This document shows positions 1 through 8,148 of a stretch of 55,565 nt of DNA, piece after piece. Position 1 is the stretch's first letter. Each line of letters starts with the position of its first letter. The DNA comes from an uncultured Spirochaetales bacterium (lineage in GTDB: Bacteria > Spirochaetota > Spirochaetia > Sphaerochaetales > Sphaerochaetaceae): assembly GCA_949293595.1 (NCBI GenBank), contig CASFDW010000010.1, forward strand, positions 1 to 55,565, read 5' to 3'. The notes under the pieces are model-generated. The model was given only the letters and a program-made list of their open reading frames with translations. It did no database searches and was not told the origin of the DNA. Both the position numbers and the translations under genes were made by a program.

Positions 1-35
1 TTGATTTCTGGTGAAAACTTAGGCTTCTTTCCCAT
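1..35 (-). CDS. Start of a probable IS3-type transposase OrfA (runs off the window)
   Basis: An ATG at 35 reads leftwards as MGKKPKFSPEI and leaves the window after 11 residues. An AAGGGG site lies about 9 bases upstream on the minus strand. A short basic opening followed by K/R-F-(S/T)-P-E is typical of IS3-family OrfA helix-turn-helix proteins, and the gene lies just inside a likely IS inverted repeat at 75-99. Too little is visible to rule out another small DNA-binding protein. Confidence 0.5.
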   Translation of the reverse strand, partial: MGKKPKFSPEI

Positions 36-99
36 TATGATTATTCCCCTTAGATAGTTCATTGATTATTTCAATGTCCTACTTAAGGGGAGCATATCA
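1..99 (-). mobile_element. End of an IS3/IS150-like insertion sequence (partial)
   Basis: Bases 75-99 (TGTCCTACTTAAGGGGAGCA followed by TATCA) resemble the terminal inverted repeat of IS150-group IS3 elements, which often read TGTCNACTT...GGGGAGCA..TCA and end in TG/CA. Read on the minus strand, this end is followed within 40 bases by a ribosome binding site and the start of a small ORF running off the window, as expected for orfA. The element would abut the malQ promoter, whose -35 begins two bases outside the repeat. Only one end is visible, so family and completeness are inferred from motif recall. Confidence 0.6.
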
Positions 100-100
100 T

Positions 101-129
101 TTGCCATTCGTCCTTTTTGCTTTTATACT
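101..129 (+). promoter_or_regulatory. malQ promoter, leaderless type
   Basis: TTGCCA (101-106), a 17-bp spacer, then TATACT (124-129). Only six bases separate the -10 from the malQ ATG at 136, so transcription should start at or next to the start codon. No Shine-Dalgarno sequence is present. The -35 is identical to that of uvrC. Confidence 0.65.
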
Positions 130-135
130 GACTGC

Positions 136-1644
136 ATGAGCAAAGACAGGTTTACAGGAATATTGATACATCCTACGAGCTTCCCGTCGCCATATCCCGT
201 GGGGGACATAGGACAGACGGCGAGGGATTTTCTCGACAAGGCCGCAGAGAACAAGGTGAGGATCTGGCAGATCCTTCCCCTCGGACCGACGGGATACGGG
301 GACAGCCCGTACGCATCCCGTTCCACGTTCGCCGGCAACGAGCTCCTGATAGACGTGCGCCAGCTTTATCTCGATGGCTATCTCGAGATAGAGGATGTGC
401 TTGCAGGAGGGGATGTGCCCGGACGGGTGGATTACGGGCTTGCAAGGCAGATCAAGATGCCCCTCGTCAGGAAGGCCGCAAAGGCGTTTCTGGGAAGCGG
501 CGCCGAAAAAAAGGAATACGAGGAGTTCGTGGCGGACGCATCCTGGTGGCTCGACGATTATGCGCTTTACCAGGTGCTATGCGGAAAATACAACGATTCC
601 AGGTGGTTTTGCGTCTGGGACCGTGACCTGAGGGTCCGCAAGCCCGAAGCCCTGGAAAAGGCCGCAAGGGATTATCGCGACGAGATTGAGATATGGCGCG
701 TCATGCAGTATTTCTTCCGCAAGCAGTGGTTTGCCCTGAAGGCCTATGCCAACGGGCTCGGAATAAGGATCGTTGGCGACGTGCCGATCTTCGTTGCCCC
801 CGACAGTGTCGATGCATGGACGAACACGAAGCTTCTGAAGATAGACGAGGAGGGGGAGCAGGAGGCTTCCTCCGGAGTGCCGCCCGATGCCTTTAGCACC
901 ACCGGCCAGCTCTGGGGCAACCCCCTTTACCGCTGGAGCGAGCACGAGAGGACGGGCTTTGCCTGGTGGATTTCCCGCATGAAGGAGGCGCTCAGGCTCT
1001 GCGACATCGTCCGCATCGACCATTTCAGAGGCTTCGAGGCCTGCTGGGAGGTTCCGCGCGGGGAGGAGACGGCCATCAACGGGAAATGGGTGAAGAGTCC
1101 AGGCAGACAGCTGCTCAGGGCCCTGAAGGATGCCCTGGGGGACGACCTGCCGCTTATAGCCGAGGACCTGGGTGTGATAACGCCCGAGGTCGAGGCTCTC
1201 AGGGACGAGAACAACCTACCGGGGATGAAGATCCTGCAGTTCGCCTTCGGTTTCGACAGCAAAGGGGAATTCGACGCCGACAACGCCTATCTCCCGCATA
1301 ATATCGGAAAGAACTCCGTGGCATATACGGGAACACATGACAACAACACCACGGTCGGCTGGTACGATGGTCTCGACGATGCCTCCAAGGATCTTGTCAG
1401 AAGGTATCTGGAGTGTCCGGACGACCAGGTCGCATGGCAGATGATCCGCCATCTTCTGATGAGCAACGCCTCGTATGCCATAATCCCGATGCAGGATCTT
1501 CTGATGCTCGGCGCCGACGCCAGGATGAACGTCCCTGCGACCTGCGGCGGAAGCAACTGGTCATGGAGGATGGACAGGAGCGGGTTGGACAGCGACAACT
1601 GGCACCGTCTTCACTACATGATAAAGCTTTACGGAAGGGCCTAG
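136..1644 (+). CDS. malQ: 4-alpha-glucanotransferase (amylomaltase)
   Basis: The 502-residue protein is a full-length GH77 amylomaltase, which transfers alpha-1,4-glucan chains between maltodextrins in the cytoplasm and so recycles glycogen or maltose breakdown products. The GH77 pattern is intact: the N-terminal ILIHPTSFPSPYPVGDIG segment, VGDVPIFVAPDS near 213-224, the nucleophile Asp in RIDHFRG (D295), the acid/base Glu in IAEDLG (E343), and the transition-state Asp in THDNN (D402). The ATG at 136 puts the conserved opening at residue 8, and no earlier start fits. It is the first gene of a malQ-rsmE-thyX run, read from a promoter whose -10 lies six bases upstream. No other maltodextrin gene is nearby. 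Confidence 0.95.
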   Translation: MSKDRFTGILIHPTSFPSPYPVGDIGQTARDFLDKAAENKVRIWQILPLGPTGYGDSPYASRSTFAGNELLIDVRQLYLDGYLEIEDVLAGGDVPGRVDYGLARQIKMPLVRKAAKAFLGSGAEKKEYEEFVADASWWLDDYALYQVLCGKYNDSRWFCVWDRDLRVRKPEALEKAARDYRDEIEIWRVMQYFFRKQWFALKAYANGLGIRIVGDVPIFVAPDSVDAWTNTKLLKIDEEGEQEASSGVPPDAFSTTGQLWGNPLYRWSEHERTGFAWWISRMKEALRLCDIVRIDHFRGFEACWEVPRGEETAINGKWVKSPGRQLLRALKDALGDDLPLIAEDLGVITPEVEALRDENNLPGMKILQFAFGFDSKGEFDADNAYLPHNIGKNSVAYTGTHDNNTTVGWYDGLDDASKDLVRRYLECPDDQVAWQMIRHLLMSNASYAIIPMQDLLMLGADARMNVPATCGGSNWSWRMDRSGLDSDNWHRLHYMIKLYGRA

Positions 1645-2352
1645 GTGAACATAATCCTTTTGGAAGACGGGCAGACCTTCCTGCCCATAGGCGACAGGAG
1701 GGCGGAGCATATCATCAAGGTCCTGCGCCTCGGGGAGGGGGATTCCTTCAGGGGCGGGATCAGGAATTCCTGTTTTCTGGACTGCAAGGTTGAAAAGATC
1801 GACGGAAAGGGTATAACCTTCTCTTCTGAAAAGGGACAGGACGGATCCCATCTGTTTCCCTTGACCATGATACTGGCCCAGGTGAGGCCGATATGCATGC
1901 GCAGGATGCTGAGGGAGCTTGCCAGCATGGGGCTTTCCCATCTCGTTCTCACACGGTCCGATCTGGGTGAGAAGAGCTATGCGCAGGCGGGGCTTTATAC
2001 CGAAGGGCTCTGGAGGGACATCGTGGACGACGGGGTCATGCAGTCCGGCTTCACCGGTGTGATGGATGTCTCGTTCGCCGGAGGTGTGGAGGATGCCGTC
2101 TCCTCGTGCGGGGACGGTGTGCGTCTTCTCTTCGACAATGTCGCGGGCGCCTCTGGCGTGTTCGACGTTGAGACCGGAAGTGAAGGGGCGGTTGTTGCGA
2201 TAGGACCCGAGCGCGGTTGGAGCGACAGGGAGCGGAAGGTGTTCCTCGACGCGGGCTTTTTGCCCGTGCTTCTCGGGAAAAGGATACTACGGACCGAGAC
2301 GGCCGCCGTGGCCGCCGCATCCGCCGTGCTTGGGAAAATGAGGTTGATTTAG
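1645..2352 (+). CDS. rsmE: 16S rRNA (uracil-1498-N3)-methyltransferase RsmE
   Basis: This 235-residue protein begins with GTG immediately after the malQ stop codon (zero spacing), so it is probably translated by coupling. It belongs to the RsmE branch of the SPOUT methyltransferases, which methylate N3 of U1498 in helix 44 of 16S rRNA. Visible signatures are the N-terminal PUA-like segment with HIIKVLRL at about residues 21-28 and the C-terminal knot motifs GPERGWSDRE and LLGKRILRTETAAVAA, where S-adenosylmethionine binds in the trefoil knot. The length is normal for the family. Cotranscription with malQ seems incidental rather than functional. Confidence 0.93.
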   Translation: MNIILLEDGQTFLPIGDRRAEHIIKVLRLGEGDSFRGGIRNSCFLDCKVEKIDGKGITFSSEKGQDGSHLFPLTMILAQVRPICMRRMLRELASMGLSHLVLTRSDLGEKSYAQAGLYTEGLWRDIVDDGVMQSGFTGVMDVSFAGGVEDAVSSCGDGVRLLFDNVAGASGVFDVETGSEGAVVAIGPERGWSDRERKVFLDAGFLPVLLGKRILRTETAAVAAASAVLGKMRLI

Positions 2353-2361
2353 GAGATTGTC

Positions 2362-3180
2362 ATGCATTGTGTTGTAGAGGAAGCGGAAAAGATACTCGAT
2401 AAGGAATACCCGGTGCTGGACCACGGGTTCGTGCGTCTGGTCGATTACCTTGGCTCGGACCAGAGGATAGTTCAGAGCGCACGTGTGAGCTACGGCGGGG
2501 GGACGAAGACCTACCGCCAGGACAAGGGGCTCATCAACTATCTTCTCAGGAACGACCACACCTCGCCGTTCGAGCAGGTCGTGTTCACGTTCCATCTGAA
2601 GATGCCCATCTTCGTCGCACGCCAGTGGGTGAGGCACAGGACGGGAAGGATGAACGAGATCAGCGGAAGGTATTCGGTGATGAAGGACGAATGCTACATC
2701 CCCGACGCCTCGAAGATCGCACTCCAAAGCGAGGACAACAAGCAGGGTAGGAAGAACGAGGCCGTGGACGCAGGGACCGCACTCAAGGTGCAGGAGCTCA
2801 TGAGGAAGGACCACGAGAGGGTGTTCGGGACATACCATGAGCTCCTGGACATGGGCATCGCCCGCGAAATCTCCAGGATAGACCTTCCCCTCGGCCTCTA
2901 CACGGAGTTCTACTGGCAGATGGACCTGCACAACCTGTTCCATTTCCTGAAGCTCCGTCTGGACGGACATGCGCAGTATGAGATCAGGGAATATGCGAAG
3001 GTCATACTGGAGCTCGTCAGGGCCGTCTGCCCGATTGCCACGGAGGCCTTCGAAAACCACAGGATGGACGGCGTGTCCCTCTCCGGAAAGGAGAAGGAGG
3101 CAGTGAAGGCCGTCCTTGAGGGCAGGGAGAACCCGCTTTCGGGAAGGGATCTCGAGATCCTTCTCGAAAAGCTCGTTTGA
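2362..3180 (+). CDS. thyX: Flavin-dependent thymidylate synthase ThyX
   Basis: ThyX (272 residues) makes dTMP from dUMP using methylene-tetrahydrofolate, FAD and NADPH, replacing classical ThyA. The diagnostic RHR-x7-S motif is present as RHRTGRMNEIS (residues 91-101), followed by GRYS. The ATG at 2362 is preceded by an AGGAG site about seven bases upstream and lies nine bases after the rsmE stop. Finding ThyX here suggests, but does not prove, that the organism lacks thyA. The gene ends four bases before the convergently transcribed SPL-like gene, with no obvious intrinsic terminator between them. Confidence 0.96.
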   Translation: MHCVVEEAEKILDKEYPVLDHGFVRLVDYLGSDQRIVQSARVSYGGGTKTYRQDKGLINYLLRNDHTSPFEQVVFTFHLKMPIFVARQWVRHRTGRMNEISGRYSVMKDECYIPDASKIALQSEDNKQGRKNEAVDAGTALKVQELMRKDHERVFGTYHELLDMGIAREISRIDLPLGLYTEFYWQMDLHNLFHFLKLRLDGHAQYEIREYAKVILELVRAVCPIATEAFENHRMDGVSLSGKEKEAVKAVLEGRENPLSGRDLEILLEKLV

Positions 3181-3183
3181 CGT

Positions 3184-4419
3184 TCACATGCGGAGGGCGG
3201 CCTTTGAAAGGTACGCCCTTTTCATATCCTCCTCGAATTCCCTGTCCGAGCCGTATTCGCGTCCGAGTGCGGGAAGCCATAGCGACGGATCCTCGAGGCA
3301 CAGGTAGGTGAACACGTTTTTCCTGTATTCCTCAGGCAGATATGAAAAAAGGGTGGTGTACATCTTCTTCCTGACATCCAGGGGATAGGAGAATTTCCCT
3401 GCGGCAGGCGTGAGCTCCATCTCGAGCACCCTCGAGGGCGCGCCTTTTTCCCGCAGCGTTTTCAGGACATGCTTCGTGAAAACAAGCGTGCCGGAGCTTA
3501 TCATGCAGATTTCCTCGGCCGCGAAGGCATGGGTTATCTTCTCCATCACAAGCCGGTATTCCTCCTGCCAGCCTTTGAAATGGACCATGGGATGGATGTG
3601 GAAGCCCACAAGGTTCCCGCTGTCGGCGCATTTCCGCGCGCTCGAGAGCCTTTCGTCGAGGCCTGCGGTCAGTCCCTCCTCCTTCTCTATGACAGTCGGT
3701 GCGTTCAGGCTCCATGTGAACACCATGTTGCCCGGCCACTTTTTGAGACCTATGTCGCTTTTTGCCTTGCTCTTGAGCTCGATTATGATGCCGGGATGCT
3801 TCTCGGCAAAACGTGCAAGGGCGGAGATCGTCCCGTACCTGTCGTCAAACAGAAGCGAGTCCGAGGCCTGCCCGGTCCCTATGTGCCATATGCCCCCGTC
3901 CACCTCCAGGCTTTCAAGCTTCTCCTCCAGATTGCCCGTTATCTCTATCCTCCCGTCGTTGTAGAACGACTGCACCGAGCAGTATGCGCAGGAGAAGGCG
4001 CACTGCGTAACCACATCCAGCGTGGTGAGCCTGCAGCATCTCGTCTTTTCCCCGTCGATGGGGCACGGACAGCGTCCGAATCCGAGGCTTTTGTCCGGGA
4101 CCTCGCATACCTCCTTCTTTCCCGGCCTCACGAGGGCCTCGAAGCCTTCGTAGTCGGTCTCCTCGGAGCGCAGGGTGTGCATGTGGTCCCTCATCATGCT
4201 CATGAAAAGCCCGCGCCTGGTTCCCGGATCGGCGAGCTCCAGCTTCCTTGCGTCGATGCATGCGGTGAGGCTCTTTTCCTTCCACTGCCTCAGGTCGGCC
4301 TCGTTCTTGACCGTCTCAAGCCTCTGGCTTTGCGTGAGGCGGCAGTAGTCCATCATCGAGGACAGGGCCTTTCTTGTGTCCTCGTCAAAGCTTTCCAACA
4401 GGGTTCCAACTGCGTCCAT
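3184..4419 (-). CDS. SPL-family (spore photoproduct lyase-like) radical SAM protein
   Basis: I start this protein at the ATG at 4419 (411 residues) because a TAGAAT -10 lies seven bases upstream; the reading frame stays open to 4473. A radical SAM cluster motif CAFSCAYC sits in the middle, preceded by CPCPIDGEKTRCCRLTTLD, an arrangement I associate with SPL-like proteins that lack spore context. True spore photoproduct lyase repairs thymine photodimers with a 4Fe-4S cluster and SAM. Here the substrate is unknown, and nothing in the window suggests sporulation. The gene is divergent from uvrC, sharing 82 bases of promoter region, which is compatible with a DNA repair role. It converges with thyX. 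Confidence 0.7.
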   Translation of the reverse strand: MDAVGTLLESFDEDTRKALSSMMDYCRLTQSQRLETVKNEADLRQWKEKSLTACIDARKLELADPGTRRGLFMSMMRDHMHTLRSEETDYEGFEALVRPGKKEVCEVPDKSLGFGRCPCPIDGEKTRCCRLTTLDVVTQCAFSCAYCSVQSFYNDGRIEITGNLEEKLESLEVDGGIWHIGTGQASDSLLFDDRYGTISALARFAEKHPGIIIELKSKAKSDIGLKKWPGNMVFTWSLNAPTVIEKEEGLTAGLDERLSSARKCADSGNLVGFHIHPMVHFKGWQEEYRLVMEKITHAFAAEEICMISSGTLVFTKHVLKTLREKGAPSRVLEMELTPAAGKFSYPLDVRKKMYTTLFSYLPEEYRKNVFTYLCLEDPSLWLPALGREYGSDREFEEDMKRAYLSKAALRM

Positions 4420-4426
4420 ATCCACG

Positions 4427-4455
4427 ATTCTAGCCCCGGCGCACGTTTTTGTACA
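4427..4455 (-). promoter_or_regulatory. Promoter of the SPL-like gene, leaderless type
   Basis: On the minus strand: TGTACA (4455-4450), 17-bp spacer, TAGAAT (4432-4427), seven bases, then the ATG at 4419. It is divergent from the uvrC promoter, with which it shares the 82-bp gap. Confidence 0.55.
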
Positions 4456-4466
4456 CAGCGGGCTTC

Positions 4467-4495
4467 TTGCCAAACATCCTGATGAAAGATATTTT
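4467..4495 (+). promoter_or_regulatory. uvrC promoter, leaderless type
   Basis: TTGCCA (4467-4472), 17-bp spacer, TATTTT (4490-4495), six bases, then the uvrC ATG at 4502. There is no Shine-Dalgarno sequence between the -10 and the start codon. No LexA-type operator palindrome is apparent in this gap. Confidence 0.6.
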
Positions 4496-4501
4496 ATTTC
4501 T

Positions 4502-6283
4502 ATGGCGAGTGCTAGGGAACAGGCTAAGGAGCTTCCGGAGAATCCCGGATGCTATCTGATGAAGGACGTGTCGGACAAGGTCATCTATGTGGGCAAGGCG
4601 AAGAACCTGCGCCGGCGCGTGACATCGTATTTCCTTCCGAACCGCGACATGAAGACGACGTGCCTGGTCGGGAAGATAGACCACATAGACTACATAATCA
4701 CCGGAAACGACTACGAGGCGCTGATCCTCGAGAACAACCTGATAAAAAAATACAACCCCCATTACAACATCCTTCTCAAGGACGGCAAGAGCTATCCGAT
4801 GATCAAGATCACGAACGAGCGGTTCCCAAGGATCTACAAGACGAGGAGGATCCTGGACGACGGGGCGAAATACTTCGGACCGTACGCCAACGCAAAGGAC
4901 CTCAACGGATATCTCGACCTTGTCGCCAAGTCCTTCCCGCTCCGCCTATGCTCCGGACCTCTGTCCGAAAAGAAGAAGGCCTGCCTCTACTACCACATGG
5001 GACGTTGCAGCGCGCCGTGCATCGGCAAGGTGACATCGGGTGAGTATGCGGTGTACGTGAAGGCCGTCGAGAGCTTCCTGTCCGGTGACGACTCGTCGAT
5101 GGTGCATCAGGTCGAGAAGGAGATGAAGGAGGCCGCCTCCCGTCTGGATTTCGAGAGCGCGGCTAAAAAGAGGGATGTCCTGGCGTTGCTGAAAAGCATG
5201 CAGGTCAACCAGATGGTCGAGGACCACGGGGACGAGGAGAGCCGGGATTACGTCGCGATCGAGATGAGGAGCTACCTCACCACCGTCTCGATAATGCAGT
5301 TCCGCTCTGGCTGCCTCATCGGCAAGGCCCTTTACCGCTCGGAAAGCCTGGGGGACGAGGACGAGACGCTATTTTCGTTCCTCGTGCAGTACTACGGCGA
5401 CAAGAAGGCGCTTCCAAGGGAGATATATGTCTCCCATGAGATCGACTATGACATGTTCAGACAGTATTTCAAATCCGAGCTGGGCTGCGATGTGGACATC
5501 GGCCTGCCGAGGGAAGGCAGGCACTACAGGATACTCCGCATGGCCCGGGAGAATGCAAGCCGCGACGTGGACAAGAGGTTGAAGGAGACCGACAACACGC
5601 CTGCGCTGGAGACCTTGATGGACGAGCTTTCGCTCGGACGCCTGCCCAGGCATATCGAAGGATTCGATATCGCCCAGCTTGATGGAAAATACACCGTCGC
5701 CTCCCTCATCGTCTTCCGTGACGGGAATCCGTCCGTGAAGGAATACAGGCATTTCTCCATAAAAAGCCTCGAGGGAAGGATCGATGATTTCGAGTCGATG
5801 CGGGAAGCCGTGGCAAGGCGTTATTCCCGTCTTCTTGCCGAAGGGGCGGAACTGCCGGATCTGCTGATGATAGACGGTGGAAAAGGGCAGGTGAACGCTG
5901 TTTATGGCATTTTGCAGACACTTGGCATAGAGGACAGGGTCCGCGTCATCGGCCTGGCCAAGGAGAACGAGGAGCTCGTGCCTCCTTTGGACGGGGAGAC
6001 GATAAGGCTGGACAGGTCCGACGAGGGGCTCAGGGTGCTCATCGCGGTCAGGGACGAATGCCATCGCTTTGCCACGTCGTTCAACCAGAGGATGAGGAGC
6101 AAGGAGGCTTCTTTCTCGCTGCTGGAGTCGATAGAGGGCATGGGCAGGAAGAGGAGTGAAAAGCTGATGATGAAATACGGTTCTGTCGAGGCTATCCTTT
6201 CATTGAGCCCGGCGGAGCTGGCCAAGGGGGCGGGGATCCCGCTCAACGTCGCCGAAAGGATCCTGCGCAAGCTTAACTTCTGA
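4502..6283 (+). CDS. uvrC: Excinuclease ABC subunit C
   Basis: UvrC (593 residues from this start) makes both incisions in nucleotide excision repair once UvrB has marked the damage. All parts are visible: the N-terminal GIY-YIG nuclease (PGCYLMKDVSDKVIYVGKAKN near residues 14-34, then RRVTSYF), a Cys-containing region, a UVR UvrB-binding segment near residue 200 (EKEMKEAASRLDFESAAKKRD), the RNase H-like domain with IDGGKGQVNAV, and C-terminal helix-hairpin-helix motifs (SIEGMGRKRSEKLMMKYGS). The frame is open 42 codons further upstream, but family alignment and the -10 six bases away favour 4502. Its end overlaps convergent holA by 11 bp. Confidence 0.96.
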   Translation: MASAREQAKELPENPGCYLMKDVSDKVIYVGKAKNLRRRVTSYFLPNRDMKTTCLVGKIDHIDYIITGNDYEALILENNLIKKYNPHYNILLKDGKSYPMIKITNERFPRIYKTRRILDDGAKYFGPYANAKDLNGYLDLVAKSFPLRLCSGPLSEKKKACLYYHMGRCSAPCIGKVTSGEYAVYVKAVESFLSGDDSSMVHQVEKEMKEAASRLDFESAAKKRDVLALLKSMQVNQMVEDHGDEESRDYVAIEMRSYLTTVSIMQFRSGCLIGKALYRSESLGDEDETLFSFLVQYYGDKKALPREIYVSHEIDYDMFRQYFKSELGCDVDIGLPREGRHYRILRMARENASRDVDKRLKETDNTPALETLMDELSLGRLPRHIEGFDIAQLDGKYTVASLIVFRDGNPSVKEYRHFSIKSLEGRIDDFESMREAVARRYSRLLAEGAELPDLLMIDGGKGQVNAVYGILQTLGIEDRVRVIGLAKENEELVPPLDGETIRLDRSDEGLRVLIAVRDECHRFATSFNQRMRSKEASFSLLESIEGMGRKRSEKLMMKYGSVEAILSLSPAELAKGAGIPLNVAERILRKLNF

Positions 6284-7325
6284 TTCTTGTCTCGAGCGGG
6301 GTGTACAGCCTGCCGTCCGCCACATTTCCGTTGTTCACTATGATGTTGTATAAGATGTCCTCGAAAAGCCCCTGCATGTCGGATCCTGCGCTTTTGAGCG
6401 GCGTGTCGTTGCTCAGAAGATACCTGATTATGTTCCCGGTGTCTTTCTTGCCGTAGTTCCTCATCGCGTTCTCGAATGCGGGCCTCTTGCGGAACGGGAT
6501 CCCCTTCTGCGGGGCAAAGCCGGATCCAAGGCACGACGCGCTCTCGAATATCTCCTTCATCCCGATGTTCCTTTCCTTTTTTGCAATACAGTCCTCGAGC
6601 AGCCGGAAATCGACTGTGAGCATCATCAGTGCACCGACAAGCCGTCCCGGATCCTGCAATGCGATCGAGTCCAGGACCATCAGGGCCCCCTCGAGGTCCC
6701 TTTTTGCGACATACAGGAAAAGCGACGAGCCTGTCTCTCCCTTCTGTCTGGTTGTGACCGAGGCCACGTCCTCGTCGTCGATCCTTTTCTTTTGCGGATC
6801 CTTCTGCCTGTAATAGGAGGAGACCGCGGTTATCAGACCCCTCATCTCGGCCTTGTTGTTCTCGACAGACGATAGTATCTCCGAAACCGCTCCGTCGGAG
6901 GCTGTGAACCCGTTTTTCGAGAATTCCTTCCTTATCCAGGCTATCTTGTTGGATTCGAACTCCTCCCAGAACACGACGCTTTCCAGATTCTTCTGGCTCT
7001 TGGGAAACGGACTCGAGTTGTCGCTCGAGAGCATTATCAGGTAGCAGTCGTCCTCCGGTGCGGAGATGTACGATGAAAGAAGGTTCAGCAGGCTTCCGTT
7101 CTTCTTCGCGTTCTCGAGGTACTTTATCACGACCAGACGAACCGGGGAGAAGAGCGACGGCTGTCTCAGTGCGGTCGCCACGTTGTCTGTTATCTCCTCG
7201 GTCGCATAGAAATTCTGTATCTCGATATCGGGATATCGCTGCACGAGGGTGTTCTTCTCTTCCTCGAGCCTGTCGTTCTTGTCTCCCTCTTCGCTGCCTA
7301 GAAGCAGCAGGTTCCTTTCCTTCAC
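6273..7325 (-). CDS. holA: DNA polymerase III subunit delta
   Basis: The 350-residue protein is a divergent HolA, the clamp-loader subunit that opens the beta clamp. Recognition rests on overall pattern rather than a catalytic motif: an N-terminal NLLLLGSEEGDK opening, a central VRLVVIKYLENAKK strand-helix typical of delta, and the C-terminal helical collar. The start is GTG at 7325, with AGGAG eight bases upstream; its first bases overlap the stop of the LexA-like gene (GTGA). It is the last gene of the hprK-ptsH-lexA-like-holA operon, so replication clamp loading is transcribed with a carbon-status sensor. Confidence 0.8.
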   Translation of the reverse strand: MKERNLLLLGSEEGDKNDRLEEEKNTLVQRYPDIEIQNFYATEEITDNVATALRQPSLFSPVRLVVIKYLENAKKNGSLLNLLSSYISAPEDDCYLIMLSSDNSSPFPKSQKNLESVVFWEEFESNKIAWIRKEFSKNGFTASDGAVSEILSSVENNKAEMRGLITAVSSYYRQKDPQKKRIDDEDVASVTTRQKGETGSSLFLYVAKRDLEGALMVLDSIALQDPGRLVGALMMLTVDFRLLEDCIAKKERNIGMKEIFESASCLGSGFAPQKGIPFRKRPAFENAMRNYGKKDTGNIIRYLLSNDTPLKSAGSDMQGLFEDILYNIIVNNGNVADGRLYTPLETRIRS

Positions 7326-7888
7326 TTGTAACTCCTTAAGCTTTTGACAAGGACTGCGAGCACTTCTGCCTGGGCCGTGACTATCTTGCCCATCGTGTCG
7401 TTCTCCGGTATGAGCTCCGTTATCCCGTCGGACCTCCTGTAGTATCTGCGCACGAGCATTCCCTCGCCGCAGCGTGCAAGCACTATGCTGCCGTTGGCGG
7501 CCTCCGGGGTCTTCCTGAACACGGCCGTGTCAGACGGGATCAGTCCCGCCTCCTTCATGTCCTCCGCATGGATGACCATCGCAAAGAACTCGCCGTCGCC
7601 GAGCCCTGTTTCCGCAATCCTTCCGATCTCGTTTTCCGGATATGGGTCGAACAGGCTCAGCATCCTCGGATCGTATTGCCTCCTGAGATCCTTGGACAAC
7701 GTGATCCGTCCGTTCACGTTCTCGATCATTCCTTTTGCCTCGAGAGCCCTCACCAGGTCGAACGATGCCTTGCGCGAGAATGAGAAACGGCTTGCAATCT
7801 CCGCCTGGGTGGGGTAGAGCCCCGATTCCTGCCGCTCCTCCATTATGAAGGAGAGACATTCCTGCTGCCTTTCCGTTAGCCGCCTCAT
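7322..7888 (-). CDS. LexA-like repressor with a degenerate protease site
   Basis: The 188-residue protein has the LexA layout: a winged helix (residues 1-65, LTERQQECLSFI... then YPTQAEIASRFSFSRKASF) and a C-terminal S24-like fold aligning along GRIAETG, VIHAEDMKEAGL, ANGSIVLAR and LVRRYY. The self-cleavage residues are absent: the nucleophilic Ser of G-x-SM is Asp110, the catalytic Lys of TVKR is Arg147, and the Ala-Gly scissile bond is replaced (A92-E-T-G95). It should therefore not be cleaved as LexA is and is probably a non-SOS DNA-binding regulator. The ATG at 7888 overlaps the ptsH stop (ATGA); the frame's upstream extension overlaps ptsH and is not part of the gene. Target genes are unknown. 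Confidence 0.8.
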   Translation of the reverse strand: MRRLTERQQECLSFIMEERQESGLYPTQAEIASRFSFSRKASFDLVRALEAKGMIENVNGRITLSKDLRRQYDPRMLSLFDPYPENEIGRIAETGLGDGEFFAMVIHAEDMKEAGLIPSDTAVFRKTPEAANGSIVLARCGEGMLVRRYYRRSDGITELIPENDTMGKIVTAQAEVLAVLVKSLRSYK

Positions 7889-8148
7889 TCCTCGAACCTG
7901 TTCTTGAAAAGCTTTTCTATCTCGGCCGCCGCCTCGTCCTCGTCCTCTCCCGAGACGGAGAGCACCAGCTTCGTCCTGAATGTGGCGCCAAGGGTTATGA
8001 CGCCCATGATGGACTTTGCGTTGATGCACATGCTGTCCTTCTTAAGCGATATGTCCGATTTGTATTTCGATGCGGTCTGGGAAATCATCGACGCAGGACG
8101 GGCATGGATTCCCGCCCTTGTGGGTACTTCAAGTTCCTTCTCGATCAT
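7885..8148 (-). CDS. ptsH: Phosphocarrier protein HPr
   Basis: HPr (87 residues) carries phosphate between PTS proteins and, when phosphorylated on a serine, acts as a carbon-status signal. Starting at 8148 places His15 (AGIHARPAS) and Ser46 (NAKSIMG) at exactly their canonical numbers, which decides between the two adjacent ATGs; AGGAGG lies four bases upstream of this one. The upstream ATG at 8151 overlaps the hprK stop. HprK, encoded just before it, would phosphorylate Ser46. No enzyme I or sugar-specific PTS gene is present in the window, so a regulatory use is likely but not shown. Confidence 0.95.
   Translation of the reverse strand: MIEKELEVPTRAGIHARPASMISQTASKYKSDISLKKDSMCINAKSIMGVITLGATFRTKLVLSVSGEDEDEAAAEIEKLFKNRFEE

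Noticed and set aside
4376..4501. Forty-two extra residues at the N-terminus of UvrC
   Set aside because: They overlap the divergent promoter region and are unlike UvrC; the GIY-YIG domain begins just after the ATG at 4502.
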